Part shown: positions 1 through 17,802 of the stretch, in pieces | How the letters are laid out: every line of letters begins with the position of its first letter | Position numbering within the stretch: position 1 is the first letter of the stretch | The notes under the pieces: model-generated | Databases searched by the model: none | What the model was told of the DNA's origin: nothing | What the model saw: only the letters and a program-made list of their open reading frames with translations | Position numbers and translations under genes: made by a program | Source of the DNA: Hydractinia symbiolongicarpus | Taxonomy: Eukaryota > Cnidaria > Hydrozoa > Anthoathecata > Hydractiniidae | Reading direction: 5' to 3' | Length of the DNA stretch: 64,000 nucleotides | Assembly (NCBI RefSeq): GCF_029227915.1 | Contig: NC_079883.1 | Coordinates: 24,800,001 to 24,864,000, forward strand

Positions 1-1787
1 TGATTCGATAACGGTTCAAATTGATAACGCTTCAAATCTTGATTGTTGAAAATGGGTGGTCCCATGTATTACATGCATCAATGAAAGCATACATTTGACG
101 TGTAAACATTCGAGTTAGTGGTCTGATGGCTATCTAAACTTTAGAAACCTCTGTAGCTGAAGAGATATTTCTTTTATATAAATTTTGAAGTAACATAAAC
201 AAAGTTTCGATTTTTTCTTGAGATACAGAAAACTCTGTGGTGGTTATATTAAAGCCAAGCTATAAATCGCCTGTTTTGGAATAAAGCTCGATTTCTTTAA
301 GTTGATTGTTAGTTCAGCTTTTCTTAAATCGTTCTTCACAAAATCCGCGTGTAGTTTTACCAGGTAGAAACTTTTTGCTGACTGAATTCCGTCATCTAAG
401 TACATATATTCTTTATGCCCTGTTTCCTCCATTTTTTTGTGATAGAGGTTTGATAAGTTTAATGAAAGCGTAGGAGCAGCTAAGTTAAAAGGTAAAACTT
501 TAAATTGAAAAAATCTTGTTGTGCCAGCCTCATATGTCCATGCAAATCCCAAGTTTTCTTTTGTCTTCGTCATAAATAGAAACATGGTGACAATTAGTAA
601 AGTAGTATTCTCTTTCCAGATGGTGTCTAGCAATTTTAAATCCTCATATTTAAACTTTGGAAAATTTAGATATTCGTTGACATGCCTCAAATCTATGACT
701 AATCTCCACTTTTGTCCTTCAGCAACTATCAAAGGATTGCAGCAAAATTGCATGCTTTAACCTCTTCTATGCAACCTTGATGGAAAAGCTTGTTTAGGCT
801 GGTCTCGACGAAATGGCTGTGTCTTAGACTAGACGCGTTGTTTTTCGCGCAGAAAAAAGGGATTTGTCTTGAAGAAAAAAGTATTCTATATCCATGTTTA
901 ACCATGCCTAAAGCGAAAGGCGATGCTTCGAGGTCGCTTCGCCAGAATTCGTAACTTTTCGATAGCTTTTCGATAGTTTTGCGACAACGCTTTCTGTAGC
1001 CTCCTGTTCTCCCACTTAATCCCTAATATGAAAGGCGACTTGCTCGTTTTAGATTATATATGTCTAAATTTCACCGCATATGTAAGCCACAAAAACTACA
1101 AAAACATATAAAGTATTAGTTAACTTTTATATGTCTTGGTTAAAGAAGCTGGATGTCTGAAGGAACTTGAACTGCTTGGGTTTCTGTTGAATTGGTATTG
1201 CAAATATAAATGTCCTGTCTCACCACAACCCCAACAACTTTGCTCAGAATAACCTTTGTACTTTCACTTAAATTGATGATACGCATTGGTCTCATCAAAG
1301 CTTTTCTTATCACTTCTGGATTTCTTTCTCTTTTCCATTTTCGCGTTGGCTGATCTAATTGCCCTGTTTATCCCTATCTCGACGTGCGAGTTTGAGGCCA
1401 TATCGTCGCTTAGTAATATTTAACTGTAGCCCAATTTTCTCTATCAGCCAGTCTAATCAGTTTAACACGTTTGCCTATCAACTTTTCAAATTTATCCAGG
1501 TTTTCTTTAGTTAATTCGAGGTTCCTGGTTTCTGTTTCCTGATCTTAATTAGGGGAAAATTAAGTTGCCGACAAAACTCGAATTGTTATCTGTTGCCTTT
1601 ACTTTTTAAATCCACAGCACGAGTCTTCAGTTCGATGTCATCGTGGAGGGCTTCGTTGTCTTTCCTCTGTTTGTCGAAGAAGTCGCTGGCAATCTTCTCA
1701 GCTACTTTGGAAACAGCCGTCAGTGTTTGTTCTTGATATTTTGAGAGGGCATTGTATGCTTTGAATCTTGTCCTTAATATCTTCCAT
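1..1787 (-). pseudogene. DIRS/Ngaro-type retrotransposon relic (gag + RT/RNase H)
   Basis: Decayed tyrosine-recombinase-type retrotransposon read on the minus strand. A Gag-like frame starts with ATG at 1787 and soon breaks. A CxxC-x4-H zinc-knuckle remnant (CWGCGETGH) lies near 1190-1250, with the last Cys lost. A 510-nt open stretch at 753-244 is reverse transcriptase: a NPL...DLRHVN segment, a FKVLPF segment, and the catalytic box as YLDDG, the form usual for DIRS-like RTs rather than the YxDD of Gypsy. Similarity continues in other frames to position 1, through a connection-like segment and an RNase-H-side motif (TRQMYAFIDACNTW). The order gag then RT fits one element. Stops and frameshifts make it inactive. 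No recombinase is visible; it would lie outside the window. The family assignment rests on motif recognition only. Confidence 0.7.
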
Positions 1788-2038
1788 GTCGATTCCAGTT
1801 AACGAGAATAACTTATTGCGAGAGAGAACGAACAGTATTAAACTGTTAAATATATATATATTAGACGCGCTTCAAATAGCGCATACGCGCTTGTAATTAT
1901 TGAATTTCCGCGCCCGAAGGCGTAGGAAATTCTTTAAAACCGTCGTTTTTTTCTTCTGGAGCATTTTTTGAGAAAATATCGACCCTGGGATTTCACGTTG
2001 ACGGACACAGATGTAAACTTCGTACCCAAGCTCCTTAA

Positions 2039-2783
2039 CCCTATTCGGTCCGGGGTTTGTCGAACATATTATGACCGGGGGGGGGGGCGCATTCCGCACC
2101 CCCTCAATAAGTTTTCATAGGATTGTTCAAATTAAATCAAACTTGGCACACTTATAGTACGTCAAAAAGGAACAAAATGGCGGTAATAAATTTTTGCTTG
2201 CGTCAGCACATTTTTTGTGACGTCATCAGAAGCTTGAAAATTGTTAAAAATGCCACTATCTGCTTAAAATATAATTACTTTTGTTCTAGAGTGAATTTTT
2301 ACATTCTGTTTGAAGTTTCTGAAAGCTAAATAAATTTTTTTAACATATCTTCCGGTTTTTACATGGATCGGTTAAAAAATTGCCAAAAATTGCCCGAAAA
2401 TCCGTTTTTCCCCATTTTCGGGTAAAATCCGACAAAATCGGGAAATCGGATTAGTCACGTGTCGAAATTATTCAAAATGATTCTTCTTGATGAAACAAAG
2501 TTGTGTTGCAAGTTTCAAATTCTAAGGATAATCGTAACAGGAGTTATTATATTCTTCCCATTATAAGGATTTCATAGAGATTTTAGGGGTAGTTTCGAGT
2601 AATGGCCAATATCAAAGCCTCTGAAGGGTATGGGACCTAAAAATTTAGCATGCAGGTGTCTAATAGATAAATGTTGAAACTCAGTAAGTATTATAGCCAT
2701 ATAGGAAAGCAATCAGGAGTTATTAAAAAGAAACCGTCAGGGGGGGGGCGGAATCCGCCCCCCCCCCCGTGGACCGAATAGGG
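2039..2783. mobile_element. piggyBac-like MITE, copy 1 (TTAA target duplication)
   Basis: A 745-bp element without coding capacity. It is bounded by inverted termini CCCTATTCGGTCC / GGACCGAATAGGG and flanked on both sides by TTAA (2035-2038 and 2784-2787). TTAA duplication with CCC...GGG ends is the piggyBac signature. Just inside the termini are G/C homopolymer runs around short GC-rich palindromes (GCGGATTCCGC-like). A second copy in opposite orientation lies at 17803-18535, which defines the boundaries independently. Confidence 0.8.
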
Positions 2784-2817
2784 TTAACTACTGGGAAGTT
2801 TAGTATTGACGCTTCAG

Positions 2818-3310
2818 GCCAAAATTGGTATTTGTTTTCGACAAAATTTGGCACAGTTAACAAAAAAAGTATGCTGAACATAATGGTGACATAATAATTT
2901 TGATTTTTGTCACCTAAATGTCATTTTAGGCCAAAATTGGTCCAAAAATTAGAACTACTTTATTTTCAACAAAATTTGAAACAGTTAACAAATAAAGTAT
3001 GCTGAACATGATGGTGACATCAAAATTTTGATTTCTTCTTACCTAAATGTCATTTCAGGCCAAAATTGGTCCAAAAATTAAAACTACTTTATTTTTAACA
3101 AAATTTGGCACAGTAAACAAATAAAGTATGCTGAACATGATGGTGACATCAAAATATTGTTTTTTGCCACCTAAATGTCATTTCAGGTAAAAATTTATAT
3201 AAAAATTAAAATGCTTTATTTTCGACAAAAATTGACACAGTTAATAAAAAAAGTAATTTAAAATTTTGAAAGTTAGTCAAAATTTTGATTTTTTGTTAAC
3301 TAATGCCGTT
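2818..3310. repeat. Tandem repeat, about 128-bp period, 4 copies
   Basis: The segment GGCCAAAATTGG recurs at about 2818, 2929 and 3058, and in degenerate form at 3186. Each is followed by a similar AT-rich unit (…CTTTATTTTCAACAAAATTTG…, …AGTATGCTGAACATGATGG…, …CCTAAATGTCATTTCAGG). The first unit is about 111 bp, the next two about 128 bp. Units diverge progressively to the right. It has no coding potential; it is a short minisatellite/satellite fragment. Confidence 0.75.
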
Positions 3311-4249
3311 TAAGACCATAAACGTTTCAATCGCAAGACTCTCAACCATGAATGATAGGCTGTATTTTTTGTTAGCAATCTCTTTTAAAATGTGAGATTA
3401 TTATGACACGTTTCGTTTTGTTTGCGTTTGTTGTAAGATATAATGTCACTGGTGTGCTTTATCTTCGGAGGTTCATGCACCAAACCCCTTCGAATGTTTG
3501 GCACAATAACACAACGAATTAGCAGGTTTTCATCAAATATTTTGGTAGCGCGCGGAAATTCTTAGAGCCCCCAGGGCTTCTTGTTAATTTTTACCACAAG
3601 TAAAAATAAATTTGTTTAGCAATAATTTGTACTTGAGTGGCTAAAAAATTTAACGTAACGTAATATACTTTATGATGTATACATACCTTAAAAGTAACAT
3701 AGAGAGATATGCAGGTTAAAATGTTCTGACATGATAATGTGATAATGCGAGTATACAAGTTTTGAGATTCTGTTGGCTTTACTCGACTTACGCCATACTG
3801 CATACCTGTACTATAGCGCTTCACCAGGATGTGTGAAACAATTTGCAGCTCTCATTAAGTGTTCCACTGGACGTTTAATGCTGCGTCACACAGTTACTTA
3901 CTTCACTTTTACTTAGCCGTTTTGTGGAAGGGATGTTTTGAGCATAAAGGCCAATCCCAATAACTTTCCTTGTTTTGGTTTTAAGTCATAAAACTTAGTA
4001 CAAATGACGTATGTTACATGACAGTCAGCATTATTTTTTGCTGATGTCAGCTTGTTTTTAATTTTCCGCTTGGTTTAGCTTCCTAAAACAACTTAACTTC
4101 TGTTTTAAAAATCATTAAAAAGAAATATTTTTTTCTAACTTTAGTAGCATTTTACCTATTTTTGCCAAATTCATGCATTTTTAAGGCGCCAAAGTAACAA
4201 GAATATCACTATTTGAAATCATGTTACTATTGAGTTTATTGCTCGTTTT
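3311..4249. other. No recognised feature
   Basis: AT-rich sequence with only short unconvincing open frames on either strand. I see no splice-bounded coding exon, repeat boundary or RNA gene here. It lies just outside the segmental duplication that begins near 4250. Confidence 0.5.
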
Positions 4250-5590
4250 TTTTATATTTTATATGAGATTGATGTTCGCCTTTGTTTAGCTACAGCTGTT
4301 AGGTAGATAATGTTGGGGGTTTAGACTTCGAACAACAAAAATATGATGACTATAACAAAATATTAAAGATTTAGTGTAAAAAAGGGCGTAAATGGGCGTG
4401 TGTAAGTAAAAAAAACAACGACCACAGGCGTAAAGGGGTAGAAGGGCGAAGTAAACAAGCTTCGTGAAGCATCTTAAATATATAAATATAAAAGTAAACA
4501 GTATTTACCAAACTGTTAAAAAAACAATAGAACAATGTCTTTCAAACAGAGCGTTGCACAACACCACCTCCTGCAAACTTTTTTAATTATATGTTTTCAT
4601 ATATTTTATTTAAAATGATAAAAACTCAACTAGTAGGGCGCGTGTTATGGATAGAATCGACGTTCTTGATTGCTTGTCGTTACGCTCTTTGAAATTTTGC
4701 TGTCTTTTCCACAAAATTATATCCGGTGTGTTGTATTCATTTCTTTATTTTCACCTATATACGATAACTTTGAAGTATTTGGCGCGTTTGTTTACAAAAG
4801 CGGATATATAGGTGCATCTGCAACAACAACACATGATTTTTTATATGTACACAAGCTTCGGGGAACTTTTTCGGGAGAAAAACAAAAATTCTTACAAGTT
4901 ATGGGAATTTTCATAAAAAAGAACAAAATGAAGTTAAATTCTGAAGTTGCGTCTTTACCAGTCAAGAGTCAATTAAGAACAAATCATTCTAAAAATTAAA
5001 TTTTATTGTGGCTGGAAAGGGCTAAACAATAAGAACAAAATAAAAATAATAACTGCTAATATTTTATCATTTTTCTGTAAAGGACTTTTAGTAGTATTAA
5101 CTAAAAAGTTAAAAGTAAAATGCCTTGTTTTTACAAATGGATTTAAAAGTTAAATAAAGTATTCCAAAAAAGAAACTGCTGAATTTTAGGAATATATTTT
5201 ATAACCTCGTGCAACTATTGTACATTTTATATCTAGTAGAAAAATGCACTACTGGATAAATAAAAGAAAAATCACAAATATCACGGTTTAATGGGACATC
5301 AAAATTACCATAAGACATTAAGACTCGCCTGAGCGTCGTTAAAAGTTCAGTTGCATAATCCCGAATGTCTCATTAAAAATTGGCAGCTGTTGTTACTAAT
5401 TTTTATTGGTAATATTTTTGTAATAATAAGATTGTAAAATACTTGGATTTAAAAGTGTTTCTTCTTCTAACCGACTTTTTTTTAACTCGTGTGCATCTAT
5501 ATTCATCGAATTTAACGAAAAGTATTCAATCAAACAGGAATGTTATTTGTCTATTTAGTTTGAAGAGAACTTCATCATTCACAAAAACAA

Positions 5591-11110
<5,520 letters not shown>

Positions 11111-12660
11111 TGCACTTCTTACGTTCTTACCCAATATAAAGAAAAGCTTTTCACAATGAAGACTATCTTTAGAACAGAAACTATTTTCAAAAAGAAGTAA
11201 TCAAAAATTTAAAGTTTTTGGCTGACCGCAATTAACTATTTATGTTTCTTATTACGTGTTAGATCATGAATTTCATTTGTTCGTGTGTTTTTTGCTTAAA
11301 TTAGCACGATAATAGTAAGCAATTTCGTTACAAGAAATTTTTTCTATAAAAGTGATTGTTTTTATCCACATACGTTTTTGCTTACATATGTTACGCAGGT
11401 AACGTATATCAATTAACGCAAATCGGGTTTTAATAAAGCGGCAGTGTTAATAAGCAACATCTTAAAAATGCAAAATGTTAAAAAATATATGAATAAAAAC
11501 ACAACAACCTGGATCAAAATTACAAATTCAGATAGGCAAATCTCTGTTGAATTTTTTTTCAATTATATTACTACATGTGTGATAGAAGAAAATTGTTCGG
11601 ATGATTTTAAATTCATTTATCTTGTGAGAGTTGTCATTTTGTTTTGTACCGATGATCTGGAACCTAACATCAATACTGACGCAGCTGTACTCATAAATAA
11701 AAAAACTACTTTAGGCATATTGACAAAAAGTATACACGCAAATTATACATGCAATTTTGCTATTACATTTATTATTTCTTCAATGAATCATTTCTAGTTT
11801 TAAATGCTGTTACTCATACCATGGATTTATATTTATTATGAGCAACACTAGCGACAAGATAAACTCAAAACTATGTTGCAAATCCATGCAACCAAACTGA
11901 ATGACACTGAAGTAATTCAGGGGAAGGTAAGGCAAGGCAATTAAGCAAAAAATTATTATCGTTCTGAAAATTTATTTTCTTGCATGTATACAAACAAGTG
12001 CGGGGACCACCAGGCAACTTTTCCTTGGTTTAAATAGAATGCGTTATTATGTCCATTATTAGCAATCACGCGCGTGGACCTTCCCCACTGTGTTACTTTC
12101 GCCGATACAAATTAGTCACCATCGTCGAGAACTCGTCTACGTAGCGACTGGTGGAGATATTTATCTTAAACAAAAATGGTTGAGTGAGTAAAAATGATCT
12201 TCCTAATCCAAAAGAGCTCCGTCGTTATGACCTCGCAAAAACTATACATAAGATGGTACCTAATATGCGAACCAAAATTCAACTCCATACAGAAAACAGA
12301 ATAATGTCAAGAAAAATATCGCGCCCTAACTGACTGATGACGGACCGGCCTCAGGCGATCAATAACTATACATTGTTTTCTTTTGATGTTTGTTTACTGA
12401 TTATTATGTTTTCAACTTTTTGAAACTTGTCTTTTTACCACAACGAGACAAACTTATTCCTGCCCCGTGTTTGAACGCGCCATTGATCTCACGTTCAGAA
12501 TACTTGCGTACGAGCAAAAAAAATATTTAAAAAATGGGTTTTCGACAGCATGTCGGGTACATGTTGTAAGAAAATATCAAAAAACTTTTTGGGGGGTTAA
12601 CTTCCCCTCTAAAAATCAATTTATGAATTATTTACGATTCAAAATATCGATTTCTTAAAA
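11111..12660. other. 5' flank of gene A, no further gene seen
   Basis: Upstream region of gene A, AT-rich. Much of it is shared with the flank of gene B (39631-41330). At 11258-11265 the sequence GTTAGATC is the intact target site that is duplicated around the TIR element at 39786-40542 in copy B. A 118-codon open stretch at 11444-11797 is not preserved in copy B and is probably chance. Confidence 0.55.
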
Positions 12661-13454
12661 AACACAAAGGTTAAACAAAAAAATTCGTTTCCAGACAGAA
12701 TGATTGCTTTAGCGTAATTTATTTTTGCAGACCTCAGTAGCTATCTAGCTATGGTGAAGCGGTTAGAAACCATTACCTAATTTGATGGTGTTTGACAACG
12801 TTGTATGTTTTTTCTTCTCAGTTTGTTTCTATGTTCTGCTACTTCTACAGGTGTTAAAACATTATACTTCCTGCACATAAAAAGTACTTTAACTCTAGTA
12901 GAAATGTGCCTGGTGGTTTCACCCACATAGCTAGCATTACAACTAGCACAAACAAATTTATAGACAAGTCCAGATTTAAAAGATTCAGGAACTCTGTCCT
13001 TGCAAGAAAAATAATCTTTAATTTTACACGACTTAAAAATATAAATAAAAAGTAATAATTTGTCGAAAATCCCCCCCCCCCCCTACCCTCCAGAAAATTA
13101 GTTAGTGTAACGTATTAAGTTCAAAACCTAAGAGAACGTAACAAGCCCTGGCTACGAGGTGTTGCGTCATTCACTGTTTTTCTGGTCTACCCCAGTTCCT
13201 CTTATTTGCGCGTTCTTTTCGTTCTTGTCAGTGACATTTACAAAACAATCACGAGAACACGTGTAAAGTCGGTAAACAAAAATATAGATTAAAACCACGA
13301 ATTCCGCATATTTTTTGCTTTATTCTGGTAGTAAACATAATATTTGGAGCACTCGAAGAGATATTAGTACTTTATGTGCAATTTAGTGTTGGTTGATTGT
13401 CGTATTAAGTAATCCATCGCACGTTTACTTGCTTTCAAAAATTTAACAAAGATC

Positions 13455-13995
13455 ATGGAGAGCGTTGTAAGCAAAACAAAAAAAAAACCTCTTATACTTA
13501 TACTAAACTTATAGAGAGCACTTTCCGAAAAGCAGAGGTATCAATAGATAAATTTGGAAGTGAATCATTGGAGTACAAAAATGTAATTACTTTTTGTGAT
13601 ATCTTAGTAGAAAAATTTGATTATTTCATTTCATTTCATTACACACATTATGGCTTTACTGTTTGAAAAAGGCAGTAATGAAATAGACAGGGAAATAGAT
13701 TTAGCTACAGAATATGCGCTTGCATTAAAGAGACGGATTTTGAACATTAATGAATTGGCAGACGAAGACAAGCAAGAAACTGCGTCCGTTATCACCACAC
13801 CGAGTACGAGTAATTACATAGTCAGACTTCAAAGATTAGAAATAAAACCCTTTGGGACAGCAACAAAACTGGTAGTGTTTTATTGATAGCTTTGGGTGTG
13901 CTGTAGACAGAAATGAAAATTTAGCCTATACACAGAAGATGACTTATTTAAAAAATCTTGTCGAAGGACATGCAGCTGCTGTTATTGAAAAATAA
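13455..13995 (+). pseudogene. BEL/Pao-type Gag relic, copy D1
   Basis: Translated similarity runs across frame changes. An N-terminal Gag-like segment (LIESTFRKAEVSIDKFG) is followed by DLATEYALALKRRILNINEL, then a P-rich VITTPSTSNY stretch and the start of the DUF1759-like region. That region is frameshifted near 13855 relative to the better copy at 45910. DUF1759 is the typical Gag domain of BEL/Pao retrotransposons. No protease, RT or integrase follows, so this is an isolated fragment that predates the duplication. Confidence 0.6.
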
Positions 13996-14158
13996 AAGCA
14001 ATTGAAAAAGATAATTTTCAAAAAGCATCAGTTGTGAAGACATTAGTTTTTGAAAAAACATCGACCTCATGTAACCTCCATCAAGTTCAGCCGCGTTTCT
14101 TTTTGTAATTGCTTCTTGCCTTTTCTCTGTTAGTCCAAGTGAACATGATTTAACTTGC

Positions 14159-14453
14159 ATAGGTGAATATTTATCATTGCACATCCGTATTTCATTCTCA
14201 ACAGAGAATGCTTCACCCCAATCAGACCTCTTATCATGACGGGCGAGTATAATGCGTGTAAGTCATATTGTAGAAGAACTACTTTGTTCATTACTGACAT
14301 ACTGCCTGGTAGTGAGCGGGATTCAATCCGCGGTCCCCTACAATATGACTTACACGCATTATACTCGCCCGTCATGATCAGAGGTCTGATCGGGGTGAAG
14401 CATTCTCTGTTGAGAATGAGATACGGATGTGCAATGATAAATATTTACCTATG
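14159..14453. repeat. Imperfect inverted repeat with 114-bp arms
   Basis: The left arm 14159-14272 and right arm 14339-14453 are near-perfect reverse complements, separated by a 66-bp loop. The loop contains the 3' part of the tRNA-like SINE found intact at 14500-14620, in reverse orientation. This looks like an inverted duplication around a SINE fragment; the transcript would form a long hairpin. Confidence 0.8.
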
Positions 14454-14499
14454 TATACACACCATCCGGATAAACTATCTGAGTTCATCAGTAAGATAT

Positions 14500-14620
14500 G
14501 GTCGCACGTAGTGTAGTGGGTTCGTCTGCGGCTTCCAGTTCTGGGGACCGCGGATCGAATCCCGCTCACTGCCAGGCAGTATGTTAGTAATGAACAAAGT
14601 AGTTCTTCTACAATATGATT
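14500..14620 (+). mobile_element. tRNA-derived SINE
   Basis: The head at 14500-14573 resembles a tRNA: a box-A-like GTAGTGTAGTGGG and a box-B-like GGATCGAATCC at near-normal spacing, total about 74 nt. The T-stem pairs only partly, so it is not a functional tRNA. A short tail (GGCAGTATGTTAGTAATGAAC…TACAATATGA) follows. The same head-tail junction occurs in reverse in the loop at 14273-14338, which shows it is a repeated unit. Confidence 0.5.
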
Positions 14621-15710
14621 TAACTTTATGATTAAAAACATGACCAAACTCAGGTATTTTATTAGCTAGTCCTTTTCCTACTTCATTGCCCATTCCTGAC
14701 AATTCTGCATATCCTATGTCATGTTCTGCATCTCCATATTTTAAAACAGAATTAACTTCAGCGGTGTCACTGCATGTGAATTGCTTCTAGATGTGTCTCT
14801 GTGAGTACACGTGAACCTGTTTCCACTTCCTGATTCAAAACATAACCAAGCTAAAGTATGTTATTAGTGCGACTTTTTTCTACTTTGTTGTCCATTCCAG
14901 GCAATTTTGCAGATCCTACATTATCTTTTTCACCTCCATTTTTCGAAACAGAATGAAGTTTAACTGTGTTACTGCTTGCAATTGTTTCTAGACGTATCTC
15001 TGTTAGCCCAAGTAGACCTGCTTTAACTTCATGATTCAAAACAAGACCAAGCTCAGGTATTTCATCAGACAGACCTTTTTCTTCTTCGTTGTTCATTCCC
15101 AGCAATTCTGCAGATCCTACGTCATCTTCCGCCCCCTTTATTTTTCGAAAACAATCAAGTTCATTCGTGTTACTGGTTGGGCATTCTTCAATATTTTTAT
15201 TTCTTAGTTTAGGTGACAATCCTACAACTTTCTTCTCTAAAATACGATTGAACTCGTTACAATTTCCGGTGCTTTGTGTACTGGTCATGATAGAACTGTT
15301 TTCAATGTCTGTTCGTCACTGAAAATAGGACCATGTTTAGGTACTTTACTATTTTCACTTTCATCAACATCCTTTTGTCCTAGACCTGAAAAGGATAACA
15401 ACGTAAATATGAAAGGCATAAAATTGGCTATGCTTTTTAACAGTTTAACAATCTATACTACATTCTCAAGACAATACCATTGTTGCTATAGGGCTTAAGC
15501 AAGCAGGCAAGCAAGTAACAGAAGTTTGATGTCCATGGGGCATATCAATCTTTATGGTTTGCTCTTTATCCCCTTCAATGCCTGTCTCACAAGCCCACAT
15601 GCAAGAAAATTGAAATAATGAACAAAAGCATATATTGGAGAAAAACTTAAAAATAATGAAGTGCAAATCTGGTGTTATTAGGGATATTCTTGCGCGAGAG
15701 TTATCCATAC

Positions 15711-15843
15711 CTGTTGCATTGACACATTCATAGCAACGCACTGCACGGCTGGTTATGTTTCTGTAGTGTGGTTGTGTATCTGTTATATAGCTTGTAAGTG
15801 ACATGTGTGGTGTAATAGTCGTTTTAAGCCTATTAACCATTTG
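15711..15843 (-). other. Candidate exon conserved in both duplicates (hypothetical)
   Basis: The minus-strand frame MVNRLKTTITPHMSLTSYITD…SRAVRCYECVNATG ends at a consensus donor (CAG|GTATGG, last exon base 15711). A paralogue lies at 47326-47535. It may be an upstream exon of the repeat-protein relic that follows on the same strand. The open stretch continues upstream to 15888, but the sister copy supports mainly the part up to the MVNR start. I recognise no domain. The copies are recent enough that nucleotide similarity alone could explain the conservation. Confidence 0.3.
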
Positions 15844-16594
15844 GAAGTACTCAGCATTTTCCTTTCTTTTCCTTGACACTTGTTTCACATATGAAAATGA
15901 TACACGCAGTTTTAATGACGGGTTTTTGCTTTCATCCAGAATGTCAACTACTATTGTTTATAAATGAACCTTGTCCAAACGTTTTAGAGATACATACCAT
16001 TCTTTTTCTGATCATCAATTTCTGTAACATCATCTAAATAATTGCAATTCTCAAGCTATAACATGCAGTACTTCGCCAAAAAATTAAGTTGTTTGATGGC
16101 CAAAGTGATTGTTAAATATTATCCCACACAAAATTAAATTACACACTTCATCGCATCAATGATGCTAAACAACAATTACATGAAAACGTTTTACAGCATG
16201 ACAATAAAAGCATACCTTTCTAAGGTATTGTTGACTTTGACAAATTTACTTAAAAATCAACATTAGCTGGCGAAAACAAAAGTGTCAGGTGCAGTGGAAG
16301 CAGATATTTATGCTAGAAGTCAGATGCAAAATTATTAGGGAGTAATTTGCTTGAAAATCAACTGTTATATAAACGCCTCATTTTAGAATTAGATCTCCAC
16401 AACACTTCGTCTCAATAATCATAGGTAATTTCCTCATGCTACTGAATTTTACCTGTATCAATGTATGGCCCATTCTAGTTGTCTTAGTTAAATCAATGCT
16501 AATATGAAAGTATACTGCAGTAGTAATAACTTTTACCAGCAGTAGAAAATTACAACATTAAATTACAGGATTAATGTTTTTCGAGATGGTGCCA

Positions 16595-16804
16595 CTAGAA
16601 CAAGGGGAAGCTGTAAAAATGCAGATCTGTCACTGTATTTTCATCTATATTTGGTTTTGAGGAAAACACAACAATACACATATAATATTTATCAACATAA
16701 TATACATCAATTGTAGTAAGTATGATAGATATAATCTGCCTCCGTGCCTCACTCTCGTCACATAACACCTCCCACACATTAAAATTATAAAATAAAATAC
16801 ACAT
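16595..16804 (-). other. Conserved block with open frame (hypothetical exon), copy D1
   Basis: A 69-codon minus-strand open stretch containing NFNVWEVLCDESEARRQI and FSSKPNIDENTVTDLHF. The sister block (about 48300-48510) is highly similar but carries a stop in the middle. I do not recognise it. It could be a diverged exon or 3' end of the same minus-strand gene relic, or simply non-coding sequence that happens to be open. Confidence 0.25.
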
Positions 16805-17802
16805 CTACCACTGCTTTCCACAAAAGTATAAAAAAATTCCCAGGTTCTCCCTTTCCCATTTAATGTCTCTCCTTTGTGCCTCTTTGAATGCTATACTCGA
16901 CAATGAAATTACTTTCTTCAAGTTCTGCAGTAGTAAAAACATCATACTCTAAAAATAAACACAGCAACCACAAATTTAATCTTTTCAATTTTATCAATAC
17001 TAAAAAGTGATATCTAAACGGTACTTTTGAAGGTAAATACTTACTGCCAACTTTTTCGCGAGCAACAAGACTTGGAATGTTGACAGTTACTCTTTACTCC
17101 AAATTCTAGCTTTTGTATAATCATGTGAGCATGGGCAAGTAATTATAAAATGGATTCGAATTACGTATTCATCGATTTCAGTACAGTGTAACTTGAGGGC
17201 ATCTATAGCACAGGCGCATCAAATGTGACGCCAGGAAACACTTTAACATTTTGCATTTTATTGCTACTAATTTTCGTGCATTTTTGTTAGTGTGCAAAAA
17301 TTAGTAAAGAAATTCTGCGCAAAACGTTTTACGCAAAAATATACTTTTTTTAAGACACAATAGAAACGCATTTATACTTTTTCTAAAGCCCTAAATTTTA
17401 CTATTTTTTCCTTCTTATTTGTGGGTAGTTTCAACTTGCGCAAAACATTAATATGCGGGAAAATTAATAAGAATAACACAATTTTCGGTGAACTTTGCAG
17501 AACCTCTAGCTGGCTTCATAGAAACCGTTGCAATAGAAACTCACCAATATCTTTCCCAATAAATTACCTTCTCAAGAAATCCGGATCTGAATCTATATAA
17601 CAATAAATATTTGCTATGTCAATTGGATTTGATTTTTTTCTGCGTAAAGGTAGCATATCTTCTTATCTCAGTTACCTTATTTCTGAAGTCATAAATCATA
17701 TACATTGATTTAAACACACAGTTTATTTTCTGTGATAAAGTGCAAACAGTAGACAACAATGGCTATCACTTCACAAAAAATCTTGGACATCTTCTCTCTT
17801 AA

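Larger units (their letters stand above)
14060..15385 (-). pseudogene. Broken exon encoding tandem repeats of about 67 aa, copy D1
   Basis: On the minus strand an acceptor (TTTTCAG at 15386) opens a frame beginning LGQKDVDESENSK that stops after TVLS at about 15291. Coding-like sequence continues to about 14060 as repeats with a period of about 200 bp: segments equivalent to LNHEVKAGLLGLTEIRLETIASS…VGSAKLPGMDNKVEK recur near 14622, 14822 and 15022. It is acidic and low-complexity, with no domain I recognise. A SINE and an inverted repeat interrupt it between 14159 and 14620. The sister copy at 46300-46971 is broken at a different place, so the ancestor may have been intact when it was duplicated. 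Confidence 0.45.

Noticed and set aside
4670-4999. 109-codon open frame in the left part of block A
   Set aside because: The paralogous stretch near 34740-35060 carries changes that break the frame, so coding conservation is not supported.
11444-11797. 117-codon open frame upstream of gene A
   Set aside because: Not preserved in copy B and no domain recognised. A faint likeness to the start of some LINE ORFs (DDLEPNINTDA) is too weak to call.
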